A DNA stretch of 64,000 bases from Halorussus aquaticus (GTDB lineage: Archaea; Halobacteriota; Halobacteria; Halobacteriales; Haladaptataceae), in contig NZ_CP100401.1 in the NCBI RefSeq assembly GCF_024218795.1, forward strand, positions 186,001 through 250,000. The letters run 5' to 3'. The position numbers were made by a program, and so were the translations under genes. Positions 24,781-33,470 of the stretch are shown here, in pieces. The notes under the pieces were generated by a model. That model was not told where the DNA came from. It worked only from the letters and a program-made list of their open reading frames with translations, and made no database searches. How positions within the stretch are numbered: position 1 is the first letter of the stretch; every line of letters begins with the position of its first letter.

Positions 24781-24812
24781 CCTAAAATTTTAGGCTAAAA
24801 ATATTAATTTAT
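24781..24812 (+). promoter_or_regulatory. AT-rich promoter with perfect 14-bp palindrome
   Basis: The perfect palindrome cctaaaattttagg (24781-24794) is followed by an AT-rich TATA region (24795-24812), about 27-44 nt upstream of the ATG at 24839. The AT content is far above the surrounding DNA. This is a strong operator-plus-promoter candidate for the Cys-rich exported protein. Confidence 0.6.
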
Positions 24813-24838
24813 CAACTATAGATATCGGGGTGCCGTCC

Positions 24839-25444
24839 ATGAAACCAAACGACACGACCATCGACCGACGTTCGCTCCTGAAGCGAGTCGCGGTGGCGGG
24901 CGCGACGACCGGTCTCGCCGCCGGAAGCGCCGCCGCGGCCGACGCCGAGAGACCCGGTCGTCCGGCGCGGCGCGACGAGTCCGAGCAGTTGCTCGAATCG
25001 TACGGTGGCGACTTACTGACGTTGCTCTCCGAAGAGGGCGTCCTCGACGCCCCCGACGTCACCGAACTCCCGACCGACCGCCCGGCATCGCCCCACGCCC
25101 CGCTACGGGGTGAATCGGGGACGGCGTTCGTGGAGGCCGACGTTCAACCGGACAAACTCGTCGCCGTGACTGAGGTCGCGCGGGGGACGCTCACGATATC
25201 GGTCGAACCGGGGACGGGCGAGTCGTACGCCCTCCTCGACGACGGTGACTCGGTGACCGTGTTCAACCCCGAGGTCGGAACGCTCGACGCCGAGGACACC
25301 GCGACGACCCAGAGTTGCAGTCAGTACGCCTGTCCGCCCGAGGCCGACGGGTCGTGTTACGCATCGAGTGCCATCACGTACGAGGGTGACCGCGTCGCGA
25401 CGCAGGCGTCGTGCTGTTCGTACTACCAGTGTACGGACCCCTGA
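24839..25444 (+). CDS. Tat-exported protein with Cys-rich C-terminus
   Basis: 201 aa. The N-terminus has a twin-arginine signal (DRRSLLKRVAVAGATTG, then Ala-rich to about residue 38). The middle (50-150) is an acidic beta-rich region, and the last 45 residues contain six cysteines spaced C-x4-C-x7-C, then CC-x4-C, ending CTDP. Tat export of a folded, disulfide-stabilised domain is implied. The layout (Tat pro-region plus Cys-rich end) recalls halocin C8-type precursors, but no halocin sequence was recognised. The ATG at 24839 is preferred to a GTG 9 nt upstream because of promoter spacing. It is flanked by a palindromic promoter and a T-tract, so it is probably monocistronic. Confidence 0.78.
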   Translation: MKPNDTTIDRRSLLKRVAVAGATTGLAAGSAAAADAERPGRPARRDESEQLLESYGGDLLTLLSEEGVLDAPDVTELPTDRPASPHAPLRGESGTAFVEADVQPDKLVAVTEVARGTLTISVEPGTGESYALLDDGDSVTVFNPEVGTLDAEDTATTQSCSQYACPPEADGSCYASSAITYEGDRVATQASCCSYYQCTDP

Positions 25445-25457
25445 CTCCGCCGTTCTC

Positions 25458-25463
25458 TTTTTT
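25458..25463 (+). terminator. T-tract terminator after the Cys-rich exported protein
   Basis: Six T residues 14 nt past the stop codon in GC-rich surroundings, the usual form of archaeal intrinsic termination. It isolates this gene from the convergent thiC gene. Confidence 0.5.
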
Positions 25464-25520
25464 GCGGTCGCGGGTGTCGGAGGACCCAGTTCGCGGGAGA
25501 GACGTCGCTCGAACGCCCCG

Positions 25521-27002
25521 TCAGTCGTCCGCCGGGGGGTACTCGCGGTCGAGGTCCACGTCCTCCAGCGGCGCGCCGTCGACCTCGTGAGTACCGACCG
25601 GCGGTCGGTTGACCTCCGCGGCGGCCGAGGCCTCCACGTCGGTCTCCTCGGCTATCTCGCTCATCTCGCCGTCTGCGTCGCGAGGCGGGTCAGACTTCGT
25701 CTGACTGCTTCGAGAATCACGGCGTGATTCTCGAACGTCTTGGTCGATGCGCATCGAGCAGAACTCCGCGCCGCACATCGAACAGAACCGCGCCTCCTTG
25801 TAGTTGTCGCCGGGGAGCGTCTGGTCATGGTACGACCGGGCGCGCTCGGGGTCGAGCGCGAGGTCGAACTGGCGTCGCCAGTCGAAGTCGTACCGGGCCT
25901 CCGAGAGGGCGTCGTCCCAGTCGCGGGCGCCCTCGCGTCCGTTCGCCACGTCGGCGGCGTGGGCCGCGATGCGGTAGGCCGCGAGTCCGTCGCGAACGTC
26001 CTCGGCGTCGGGGAGTCCGAGGTGTTCCTTCGGCGTGACGTAACAGAGCATCGCGGCCCCCGCGCGGGCCGCTTCGGTCGCCCCGATGGCGCTCGTGATG
26101 TGGTCGTAGCCCGGTGCCACGTCGGTCACGAGGGGACCGAGGACGTAGAAGGGCGCGCCGTCGCAGACCTCCTGCTGGCGCTCGACCTGCCCCGAAATCT
26201 GGTCCATCGGGACGTGACCCGGTCCCTCGACCATCACCTGCACGCCGTGGTCGTGTGCGATACTGGTGAGTTCGCCGAGCGTCTCCAACTCCGCGAACTG
26301 GGCGTCGTCGCCCGCGTCGGCCAGACACCCGGGTCGGAGACCGTCGCCGAGACTGAACGTCACGTCGTACTCCGCGAAGATTTCGCAGATGTCCTCGAAC
26401 TTGGCGTAGAGGGGGTTCTGCATCCCGTTCTCCTCCATCCACTGGGCGAGGATGGACCCGCCGCGCGAGACGATGCCGGTCTTGCGACCGTCGGTCAGCG
26501 GCAGGTGTTCCATCAGGATTCCGGCGTGTATCGTCTGGTAATCGACGCCCTGCGCCGCCTGCTTCTCGACGACGTCGAGCAGGAGTTCGTGTGTGATGTC
26601 CGCGACGCTCTCGGCCCGCTTGACCGCCTCGTAAATCGGTACGGTTCCGAGGGGGACCGGCGAGTGTTCGACGTTGGCCGTCCGAATCCGGTCGAGGTCC
26701 CCGCCGGTGCTGAGGTCCATCACGGTGTCCGCGCCGTAGTGGACCGCGGCGTGCAACTTCTCCAACTCCTCCTCGACACCGCTGTCGGTCTCGCTGTTAC
26801 CGATGTTGGCGTTGACCTTCGTGGCGAACTCGCGCCCGATAATCATCGGGTCGAGTCGGTCGTGCTCGACGTTGGCCGGAATCACCGCCCGTCCGTCGGC
26901 GACCTGCTGACGGACGAACTCCGGGTCCACCTGTTCGCGTTCGGCGACTCGTTCCATCGCGTCGGTGACCGTTCCCTCGCGGGCACGCTGGAGTTGCGTC
27001 AT
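25521..27002 (-). CDS. thiC: Phosphomethylpyrimidine synthase ThiC
   Basis: Radical-SAM enzyme converting aminoimidazole ribotide to HMP phosphate in thiamine synthesis; 493 aa. Conserved blocks [14 protein letters not shown] (Cys407, Cys410, Cys415; CxxCxxxxC for the 4Fe-4S cluster), [11 protein letters not shown] and [11 protein letters not shown] are present. After the cluster there is an acidic, low-complexity tail of about 75 residues containing the repeated Glu/Asp/Ala pattern usual in haloarchaeal proteins. No riboswitch is seen; instead an inverted repeat sits over the promoter (27005-27030). No other thi gene is in the window. Confidence 0.97.
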   Translation of the reverse strand: MTQLQRAREGTVTDAMERVAEREQVDPEFVRQQVADGRAVIPANVEHDRLDPMIIGREFATKVNANIGNSETDSGVEEELEKLHAAVHYGADTVMDLSTGGDLDRIRTANVEHSPVPLGTVPIYEAVKRAESVADITHELLLDVVEKQAAQGVDYQTIHAGILMEHLPLTDGRKTGIVSRGGSILAQWMEENGMQNPLYAKFEDICEIFAEYDVTFSLGDGLRPGCLADAGDDAQFAELETLGELTSIAHDHGVQVMVEGPGHVPMDQISGQVERQQEVCDGAPFYVLGPLVTDVAPGYDHITSAIGATEAARAGAAMLCYVTPKEHLGLPDAEDVRDGLAAYRIAAHAADVANGREGARDWDDALSEARYDFDWRRQFDLALDPERARSYHDQTLPGDNYKEARFCSMCGAEFCSMRIDQDVRESRRDSRSSQTKSDPPRDADGEMSEIAEETDVEASAAAEVNRPPVGTHEVDGAPLEDVDLDREYPPADD

Positions 27003-27004
27003 GG

Positions 27005-27030
27005 ATTACTAGGTTGTACTACTTAGTAAT
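27005..27030 (-). promoter_or_regulatory. Inverted repeat over the thiC promoter
   Basis: Arms attacta (27005-27011) and tagtaat (27024-27030) with a 12-nt spacer lie directly upstream of the thiC start. The distal arm coincides with the expected TATA position (ttattacta on the minus strand). Haloarchaeal thiamine genes are known to be controlled by a ThiN-domain regulator (ThiR); whether this is its site is inference. Confidence 0.5.
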
Positions 27031-27121
27031 AAATTCCGCGGTCGGGACGTTGCGGCAGGGGTCGGTCGTACCGAACGGAGAGTCGTACGCGAAATAGACC
27101 GAGTCGAACGCGGGGATTCGA

Positions 27122-27880
27122 CTACCCGAGTCGTATCGTCCGGTAGTACGCGACGGCGGTGACGACGCCCGCGGCACCGAGGTAGAGAATCGCCTTGCCG
27201 AGCGGTTCGAGCGCGACGGACGCCGAGAGTCCGGCGTCCACGGCGACCGCCGTCGCGTAGTGCCCGGGGAGATACGACGCGAGCCAGTGGGGGTCCGAGA
27301 CCATCGGGTTCTGGAAGAAGAACACGTCCACCATCGGCGCGAACAGCAAGAGGTAGACCCCCGCCAACCGCGAGAAGACGAGTCCGGCGAGCGCTCCGAG
27401 GAGTCCGTAGGTGAGTCCCCCCAGCACCGACGCGACGGCGAACCACCCTAGTCGGTCGGGGACTACCTCGACGGAGAGAACCGCGAGCGAGACCGCGGCC
27501 GCGACCGCCGCGGCGACCGAGAGCAGGCCGACACGGGCGAGCAGTAAGTGGGCCGGTCGGTAGCCCGCGACCGCGAGACGACCGTCCGCGTCGCGGGCGG
27601 TCAGCGTCAGGAAGAGTCCCGCGATGCCGCCGACGAGCGCGCACATCAGCGGGACGAGCAGGATGCCGTAGAGTTGCGATGACGGGAGCGTGACGGTCCC
27701 GTTCCCGGCGACTTCGACGGGAACCGGGGAATCGGGCATGAGGAAGACGAGGACGCCGACGAAGTACGCCGGGAGGAAGACCAGCAGCGCGAGCAAGACC
27801 GGCGTCCGGGCGTACTCGCGGAGGCCCATCTCGAACGCCGTGACGGTGGGACCTCGCCGACCGATTCGGCTCACGCCCAT
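27122..27880 (-). CDS. ABC transporter permease, subunit 2
   Basis: 252-aa integral membrane protein with about six hydrophobic segments and an ABC-2-like layout (MGVSRIGRRGPTVTAFEMGLREYARTP leading into the first helix; extracytoplasmic loop PDSPVPVEVAGNGTVTL). The ATG at 27880 overlaps the end of the preceding permease gene by 10 bp, so the two are translationally coupled. With the ATPase gene upstream it forms a complete exporter with two different permease subunits. Substrate unknown. Confidence 0.85.
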   Translation of the reverse strand: MGVSRIGRRGPTVTAFEMGLREYARTPVLLALLVFLPAYFVGVLVFLMPDSPVPVEVAGNGTVTLPSSQLYGILLVPLMCALVGGIAGLFLTLTARDADGRLAVAGYRPAHLLLARVGLLSVAAAVAAAVSLAVLSVEVVPDRLGWFAVASVLGGLTYGLLGALAGLVFSRLAGVYLLLFAPMVDVFFFQNPMVSDPHWLASYLPGHYATAVAVDAGLSASVALEPLGKAILYLGAAGVVTAVAYYRTIRLG

Positions 27881-28659
27881 ACACCCCCGTCGCCGGTCAC
27901 GCGGGCGTAGACGACCAGCGCCGCCGCGAACGCGACGCCGAGGTAGGCGGTCCCCGCGAGCGCGTCCCCGATGGGCACCGTCCCGTCGAACACCGCCGCC
28001 CGGAACAGGTCGTGAGGATAGTGGAGCGGCAAGAGTACGAGGAAGGGTGAGTCCACGTCGAGCAGGCCGCTGGAGAGGAAGTCGTCGAAGTCCACGAGGA
28101 AGACGAGGACGAGCGACCCTTCGAGCGCTCGCGGCAGGACCGCGCCCACGAGCATGCCGACCAGTCCGTACAGCAGCGCCGCGAGCGTCAGCGCGCCGAA
28201 CGCGGCGAGCGGGGCCTCGGGTTCGACGCGCCACCAGAGGACCGCAGTGGTGACGCCCGCGACCAGTGCGCTCCCGAGGACCACCGCGACCAACCGCGAG
28301 GCGAACAGTTCGGCGCGGTCGTAGCCGCAGACGCCGAGTCGCTCGTCGGCCTGCACCGCCCCGAGCATCTGGAACAGACCGAGAATTCCGGCGAGGAACG
28401 CGGCGGCGTAGATAGCGCCGTTGACCCGGCCCATCTCGGCCATCGTCCCGCCGTCGAGGTGCGGGAACTGGGGGAAGGCCGCCATCGCCGTCCCGTAGCC
28501 CTCCACGACCACGACCGGGAGGACGACCAGCAGGGCGACGTTCAGGGGCGTGCGAACGAACGCGCGGACGTGGGAACTCACGCCCACTCGGAGGCGTCGG
28601 AGTCGCCCCGCTCGTCGTTCGCCGTTCGCTGGGGTCCGTCGTCTCGCACTCTCAGGCAT
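27871..28659 (-). CDS. ABC transporter permease, subunit 1
   Basis: 262 aa, about six membrane helices. The cytosolic N-terminal segment (RLRRLRVGVSSHVRAFVRTPLNVALLVV) matches the same position of the second permease, so the pair probably arose by duplication and works as a heterodimer. The start overlaps the end of the ATPase gene by 8 bp. Part of an ABC-2-type export operon controlled from the divergent GbsR-like gene. Confidence 0.85.
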   Translation of the reverse strand: MPESARRRTPANGERRAGRLRRLRVGVSSHVRAFVRTPLNVALLVVLPVVVVEGYGTAMAAFPQFPHLDGGTMAEMGRVNGAIYAAAFLAGILGLFQMLGAVQADERLGVCGYDRAELFASRLVAVVLGSALVAGVTTAVLWWRVEPEAPLAAFGALTLAALLYGLVGMLVGAVLPRALEGSLVLVFLVDFDDFLSSGLLDVDSPFLVLLPLHYPHDLFRAAVFDGTVPIGDALAGTAYLGVAFAAALVVYARVTGDGGVWA

Positions 28660-29443
28660 CGGTCCCGACCTCCCGCGCGGCCGGGTCGGCGTCCCCGCCG
28701 GAACTGCCGGGGTCCCGGGGGTCGTCGGTCGGGCGGTCCGCGAGGTCGGCGTCGGTCACGTCGGTCAGTCGGCCGTCTTCGAGTTCGAGGATGCGGTCGA
28801 ACCGCTCGCGCTCGCTCACGAAGTGCGAGATGACCGCGATGGCGACGCCGCGGTCGGTCAGTTCCTCGGTCAACTCCCAGAACGCGAGGTAGGTCTGCCA
28901 GTCGAACCCGGTGTACGGTTCGTCCAGAAACAGGACGTCCGGGTCGGCCAGTATCGCGACGCTCAGGTTGACCTTCTGCCTGTTACCGCCGCTGAGTTGG
29001 TCGATGCGGTAGTCGAGGAACTCCTCGAAGCCCAGTCGGTCGGCCAGACGGTCCCGGGCGTCCCGAATCTCGTCGTCGGTCATCCCGTAGGCGGTCCCGA
29101 ACAACCGGAACGTCTCGGCCACGGTGAGTCGGTCGTACAGCAGCGGTTCCTGCGGGCACCATCCGGCCACGCCGTCCACGACGACCTCGCCGTCGTCGGG
29201 GTCGAGCGCACCGACGAGAATCTTCATCAGCGTGGACTTCCCGCTCCCGTTCTCGCCGACGATACCGACGATTTCGCCCCGTCGAACGTCGAGGTCCGCG
29301 CCACGGAGCACTTCGACCGAGCGCGTGAACGGGAGCGGCGAGTCGTACGTCTTCGTCACGTTCCGACCGCGAACGACGAGTTCGTCGCCGAGGGCGGCCC
29401 CGTCGGTCGCGTCGTTTCGACGCCTGTTTTCTATATTCGCCAT
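28652..29443 (-). CDS. ABC transporter ATP-binding protein
   Basis: 263 aa. Walker A GENGSGKST is at 63-71, the Q-loop around Gln98, signature LSGGN at 150-154, Walker B VLFLDEP at 169-175 and the switch His in AVISHFVSE. It powers export by the two downstream permeases, with which it overlaps. The N-terminal 20 residues are Ala/Asp-rich and extra to the family. The start codon lies inside a 20-bp palindrome (29443-29462), which implies repression at this promoter. Confidence 0.93.
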   Translation of the reverse strand: MANIENRRRNDATDGAALGDELVVRGRNVTKTYDSPLPFTRSVEVLRGADLDVRRGEIVGIVGENGSGKSTLMKILVGALDPDDGEVVVDGVAGWCPQEPLLYDRLTVAETFRLFGTAYGMTDDEIRDARDRLADRLGFEEFLDYRIDQLSGGNRQKVNLSVAILADPDVLFLDEPYTGFDWQTYLAFWELTEELTDRGVAIAVISHFVSERERFDRILELEDGRLTDVTDADLADRPTDDPRDPGSSGGDADPAAREVGTDA

Positions 29444-29462
29444 ATACCGAATATTCCGTATA
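29443..29462. promoter_or_regulatory. Operator candidate between the ABC operon and the GbsR-like gene
   Basis: Near-perfect 20-bp palindrome tatac-c-gaatattc-c-gtata whose left end is the first base of the ATPase start codon (minus strand). It is the only strong dyad in the 62-bp divergent gap and is AT-rich, so it also contains promoter elements. It fits a site for the adjacent regulator. Confidence 0.55.
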
Positions 29463-29505
29463 ACACGATTTATTAGTTTCGGTGGCGTATGTTCGGGCGA
29501 CCATA

Positions 29506-30075
29506 ATGACCGAACCTGACGCGGGTTCCGCAGACGAACCCACCGAGGACGCCGACGAACCGGCCGTTCGACGCGCCCGAGAGGAGGTAATCGAGGCGAT
29601 GGCCCGCGCGGCGGAGGTGTACGGCATCAAGCCGAGTTACGGACGACTCTACGGCCTGCTCTACTTCGCCGACGAACCGCTGTCGCTAGACCGCCTCGCC
29701 GACGAGAGCGACTACGCCAAGTCCACGGTCAGCACCGCGACGTCCGCGATGGAGCGCTACCACTTCGTCCACCGGCGGTCGATACCCGGGGAAGGGAAGA
29801 AGGCCTACTACGAGGCCGAGACAGACCTCTGGCACGTCTTCCAGCAGTTGCTCAATCAGGAGGTCCGGAGCGAGGTCCGAATCATGACGCGGGCGCTCGA
29901 CGAGGCGGCCGAGACGCTTCGGGACGCCGACTCCGAGCGCGCCGAGCGCGACTTGCAGAAAGTCGAGAAGTTGCAGGGCGTCTACGAGAAGGCCGACAGG
30001 GCGCTTACCGTTCTGACGAGTTCGTCGCTCGACCGAATCACGGACCTGTTCGGCCGCCTTCGGTCCGGGGAGTAG
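29506..30075 (+). CDS. GbsR/MarR-family transcriptional regulator
   Basis: 189 aa. A winged helix (YGIKPSYGRLYGLLYFADEP, LSLDRLADESDYAKSTVSTATSAMERY) is followed by a helical dimerisation tail with coiled-coil character (RIMTRALDEAAETLRDADSERAERDLQKVEKLQGVYEK). The pattern is that of the GbsR family, whose members control osmolyte or transport genes. It is divergent from the ABC exporter with 62 bp between, so it most likely regulates that operon. The start at 29506 is preferred to an upstream in-frame codon that would shorten the shared gap. Confidence 0.85.
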   Translation: MTEPDAGSADEPTEDADEPAVRRAREEVIEAMARAAEVYGIKPSYGRLYGLLYFADEPLSLDRLADESDYAKSTVSTATSAMERYHFVHRRSIPGEGKKAYYEAETDLWHVFQQLLNQEVRSEVRIMTRALDEAAETLRDADSERAERDLQKVEKLQGVYEKADRALTVLTSSSLDRITDLFGRLRSGE

Positions 30076-30162
30076 GGCCGCACGCAATGAGTTCACCGTG
30101 GCGAAGCGGGCGGCGGACGCTAACCCCAATCCATTACACCGTCCCCCGAAAATCATCACCCG

Positions 30163-31794
30163 ATGGAAACGTGGAAGCGCCGAACGCTCTACTACGTCTC
30201 GACGCTCGTCGCCGTCTTCGTCGGGTACGCGCTGATTTACGACTACGGGATGGCCGTCTACGAGGGCCACACCCAACCGTTCTACCAGTCCATGCAGGTC
30301 GTCGTGGAGACGTTCACCACGACCGGGTACGGGTCTGACGCGCCGTGGGAGACCCCCGAGATGAACCTGTTCGTGATGCTCATGGACCTGACCGGCGTGG
30401 TCCTCATCTTCGCGGCCCTGCCGGTGTTCGTCGTCCCGCTGTTCGAGGACGCGCTCTCGACCACGCTCCCGACGACGGCCGAGGACCTCAGCGACCACGT
30501 CGTCATCTGCACGCACACCCCTCGGGCCGAGACGCTCATCTCCGAGTTGGAGTCGTGGGACGTCGAGTACGTCGTCGTGGAACCCGACCGCGCGACTGCG
30601 TTAGACCTCTACGAGTCGGGCTACTCGGTCGTCCACGGCGACCCCGAGTCGGTCGAGACGCTGGAAGGGGTGAACCTCGACGGAGCCACCGCGCTCGTCG
30701 CCGACGCCGGTGACGAGGTGGACGTGAGTATCGTCCTGACGGCGCGGGAGGCCGCCGAAGACGTGCGCATCGTCAGCGTCGTCGAGGAACCCGACCACGA
30801 GGCCTACCACGAACTCGCGGGCGTGGACGAGGTCCTCTCGCCGCGACGACTGGTCGGCGAGAGTCTGGCCGACAAGATTACCACCGCCGTCTCGACGGAA
30901 CTCGGCGACGCGGTCGAAATCGGCTCGGACTTCGAAATCGCTGAACTCTCGGTCCAGCGCGGGAGCGAACTCGCCGGGCACACCCTCGCCGAGAGCGGTA
31001 TCCGGGAGCGCTCGGGGGCGAACGTCATCGGGGCGTGGATTCGGGGGGAGTTCGAGACGCCGCCGTCGCCCGACACCGAACTCGTCTCCGGAACGGTCCT
31101 GCTGGTCGCGGGCCGAGAGGTCCAACTCGAACGCCTCAACGACCTCGCGAGTTCGACCGCGCGGAGTCCCCGACGGGGCACGGTCCTCGTCGTCGGTCAC
31201 GGCGAGGTCGGTTCGACCGTCACCGACGCGCTCGCCGCGGCGAACATCTCCTACACCGTGGTGGACGTCGCGGACAAACCCGGCGTCGACGTGCAGGGCG
31301 ACACGACCAACCCCGAGACGCTGGAGAAGGCGGGCATCGAACAGGCCCGAACGGTGGTGTTCACCGTCGCCGACGACACGCTGACCGGGTTCGGGACGCT
31401 GGTGGCGCGCGACCTGAACCCCGACATCGAGGTGTTGGCTCGGGCCGAGGAGACCGGAAACGTCAACAAACTCTATCGGGCCGGGGCCGACTACGTGCTG
31501 GCGCTGGCCACCGTCTCGGGCCGGATGCTCGCGTCCACGATTCTGGAGCGCGAGGAGGTCATCTCGATGGACAAACAGGTCGAAATCGTCCGGACGACCG
31601 CCACGGAGTTCGTCGGCCAGAGCCTCGCGGAGACCGACATCCGCGCCCGGACCGGGTGTACGGTCGTGGCGGTCGAACGCGACGGGCGGGTGGTCACCGA
31701 ACTGGGACCGGACTTCCGCTTCCGGCGGGGCGACGACGTCATCGTCGCGGGGACCGACGAGAGCGTCGGTCGGTTCACGACGCTGGCGAACTGA
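30163..31794 (+). CDS. Potassium channel with tandem RCK (TrkA-N/TrkA-C) modules
   Basis: 543 aa. Two N-terminal membrane helices (about 11-30 and 68-90) flank a pore loop with the filter TTTGYGSD (52-59). A first RCK-N domain begins at HVVICTHTPRAETL and is followed by a TrkA-C domain; a second RCK-N has the intact nucleotide motif VLVVGHGEVGSTV and is followed by a second TrkA-C ending GDDVIVAG. The first Rossmann motif lacks the GxGxxG glycines, so only the second is likely to bind nucleotide. It should mediate K+ flux gated by a cytosolic ligand, important in a high-KCl cytoplasm. It follows the GbsR gene by 87 bp but its function looks independent. Confidence 0.92.
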   Translation: METWKRRTLYYVSTLVAVFVGYALIYDYGMAVYEGHTQPFYQSMQVVVETFTTTGYGSDAPWETPEMNLFVMLMDLTGVVLIFAALPVFVVPLFEDALSTTLPTTAEDLSDHVVICTHTPRAETLISELESWDVEYVVVEPDRATALDLYESGYSVVHGDPESVETLEGVNLDGATALVADAGDEVDVSIVLTAREAAEDVRIVSVVEEPDHEAYHELAGVDEVLSPRRLVGESLADKITTAVSTELGDAVEIGSDFEIAELSVQRGSELAGHTLAESGIRERSGANVIGAWIRGEFETPPSPDTELVSGTVLLVAGREVQLERLNDLASSTARSPRRGTVLVVGHGEVGSTVTDALAAANISYTVVDVADKPGVDVQGDTTNPETLEKAGIEQARTVVFTVADDTLTGFGTLVARDLNPDIEVLARAEETGNVNKLYRAGADYVLALATVSGRMLASTILEREEVISMDKQVEIVRTTATEFVGQSLAETDIRARTGCTVVAVERDGRVVTELGPDFRFRRGDDVIVAGTDESVGRFTTLAN

Positions 31795-31901
31795 GACGCC
31801 CCCGGGTCGGCGGTGCGCTCCCCGGCAGTCGGTTCGGAACAGTTGCGCTCTCGGCGCTTGGCCGGTCCTACCGACGGTAACGCCCCGTTTCGGTTCGGGG
31901 G

Positions 31902-31906
31902 TTTTT
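31902..31906 (+). terminator. Possible T-tract terminator after the K+ channel gene
   Basis: A TTTTT run about 108 nt past the channel stop, following a G-rich stretch, in the 170-bp gap before the next gene. Weak but the only termination signal seen there. Confidence 0.25.
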
Positions 31907-31964
31907 GTCTCTCGCCGACGTACTCGGGCCAGCGGAGAACCCACACGGGGGACCGGGGAACACG

Positions 31965-33230
31965 ATGAACGTCATCGAAGGGGCACGAATCAGTTGGCGC
32001 AACATCCGCGAGCACAAGCTTCGCTCGACACTGACCACGCTCGGAGTCATCATCGGCGTCGCGGCGGTCATCACGTTCGTGACGCTCGGGGCGAGTCTCC
32101 AGCAGGACATCATCAGTACCGTCGCGGGGGGCAACGCAGCGACGATGTACGTGACCGCCCAGTCGCCGGGCGACAGCAGGCTTCCGTCGCTCGGGGGCGG
32201 CGGCGGGTCGGTCGTCTTCACCCAGTACGACGTCCAGCAGATACGGCAACTGGAGGGCGTCGAACTCGCCGCGCCCGAGAGCGGCATCGCCGCTTCCTCC
32301 GTCACGTACAACAACTCGACCGTGGGCAGACAGTGGATTACGGTGTCGTCGCCGGGCTACTTCCGGGTGCGGAACATCTCGTTCGTTGCGGGACGACCGT
32401 ATCGGATGGGGGAACGCGAGGTGGTACTCAACCGACCGGCCAGCGAGATGTTCGCCGGCAACGTCACCGTCGGCGACAACGTCACGTTCACGCGAGCGGC
32501 CAACGACGAGAAACTGAACGCCACGGTCGTCGGCATCGTCGAGACCCAGAGCGGGGGCAGCGTCCTCGGATTCGGTCAGGGCGAGGCGCAACCGAAGATA
32601 TACGCGCCCACCCAGCCCTACTACGAGCGAACGGTCGTGAGTCCGAACCTCCGCGCTCGCCAGTTGGTCTACGGGCGGATACTCGTCAAAGCCGAGTCGC
32701 CGGGACAGGTCGATGCGGTGCAGGGTCGGGTGTTCAACTTCCTCGGCGAGCAGTCCGACGCCCGCCAACTCAAGTCCCAGTCCTACCAGTTCGAGGTGAC
32801 GACGCAGGGCCAGATCATCGGCCAGATAAAGCAGTTGACCAGTACCTTCACCGCCTACATCACGGGCATCGCGGTCATCTCGCTCATCGTGGGATCCATC
32901 GGCATCGCAAACATCATGCTGGTGAGCGTGACCGAACGAACCCGCGAAATCGGTATCATGAAAGCGGTCGGCGCGCAGAACCGCGACGTGCTCCAGTTGT
33001 TCCTCGTCGAGGCGGTCATGCTCGGGGTGCTGGGGTCGGCGCTCGGTGCGGTCGTCGGTATCGCGGGCGGGTACGCCGGGGCGCAGGCCATCGGCCTCCC
33101 GCTGGCGTTCCAGCCGATTTGGTTCGTGGCATCGGTCGCCGTGGGCGTCGTGGTCGGAGTCCTCGCGGGACTCTACCCGGCGTGGGACGCCGCCCACACC
33201 GACCCCATCGACGCGCTCAGGTACGAGTGA
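31965..33230 (+). CDS. MacB/FtsX-type ABC transporter permease
   Basis: 421 aa. One N-terminal membrane helix (about 20-42, after ISWRNIREHKLRSTLTTLG), a large extracytoplasmic MacB-like core domain (about 45-290), then three C-terminal helices containing VSVTERTREIGIMKAVGAQNRDV, the family signature. These permeases work by mechanotransmission with a cytosolic ATPase, which is not adjacent here, so the partner must be encoded elsewhere. The ATG at 31965 fits the signature N-terminus. Substrate unknown, perhaps lipoprotein or lipid related. Confidence 0.9.
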   Translation: MNVIEGARISWRNIREHKLRSTLTTLGVIIGVAAVITFVTLGASLQQDIISTVAGGNAATMYVTAQSPGDSRLPSLGGGGGSVVFTQYDVQQIRQLEGVELAAPESGIAASSVTYNNSTVGRQWITVSSPGYFRVRNISFVAGRPYRMGEREVVLNRPASEMFAGNVTVGDNVTFTRAANDEKLNATVVGIVETQSGGSVLGFGQGEAQPKIYAPTQPYYERTVVSPNLRARQLVYGRILVKAESPGQVDAVQGRVFNFLGEQSDARQLKSQSYQFEVTTQGQIIGQIKQLTSTFTAYITGIAVISLIVGSIGIANIMLVSVTERTREIGIMKAVGAQNRDVLQLFLVEAVMLGVLGSALGAVVGIAGGYAGAQAIGLPLAFQPIWFVASVAVGVVVGVLAGLYPAWDAAHTDPIDALRYE

Positions 33231-33396
33231 AGGCAGCGTTCGGAACTCGCGGGCGTCGCGACGAAACGCCCGGTCCGGCCGAAAGATGTAACTCTCGTTT
33301 CGTACTGTGTTCGGTAACCAGCGACCGTAAACGACGATTTCCGCGACGTAACGACGCCGGGGTCCGCGCGACTCGGGACGGGGGACGGAGTAGCCA

Positions 33397-33412
33397 CTGG
33401 ATAACAAAGGGC
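33397..33412 (+). promoter_or_regulatory. Shared glycan-gene upstream element, copy 1
   Basis: The 16-mer ctggataacaaagggc lies 74 nt upstream of the GT-C gene. It matches 14 of 16 positions of a copy at 41725-41740 before a GT2 gene, and a weaker match lies at 39243-39256 before the DUF354 gene. It may be a promoter or activator site common to these units. Confidence 0.4.
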
Positions 33413-33441
33413 GACCGACGCGAACCGCAGACGAGACCGAG

Positions 33442-33464
33442 TGCGCTCGTTTTGAGCGCAGGAG
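33442..33464 (+). promoter_or_regulatory. Hairpin next to a Shine-Dalgarno sequence for the GT-C gene
   Basis: Perfect inverted repeat tgcgctc-gtttt-gagcgca (33442-33460) whose last base begins a strong AGGAG ribosome site (33460-33464), 6 nt before the ATG at 33471. This gene therefore has a leadered, SD-driven mRNA, unlike many neighbours, and folding could affect ribosome access. Confidence 0.5.
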
Positions 33465-33470
33465 ACCGCT

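Noticed and set aside
31965..33230. A complete MacB export operon
   Set aside because: Only the permease is present; no ATPase or adaptor gene adjoins it, so an operon cannot be claimed.
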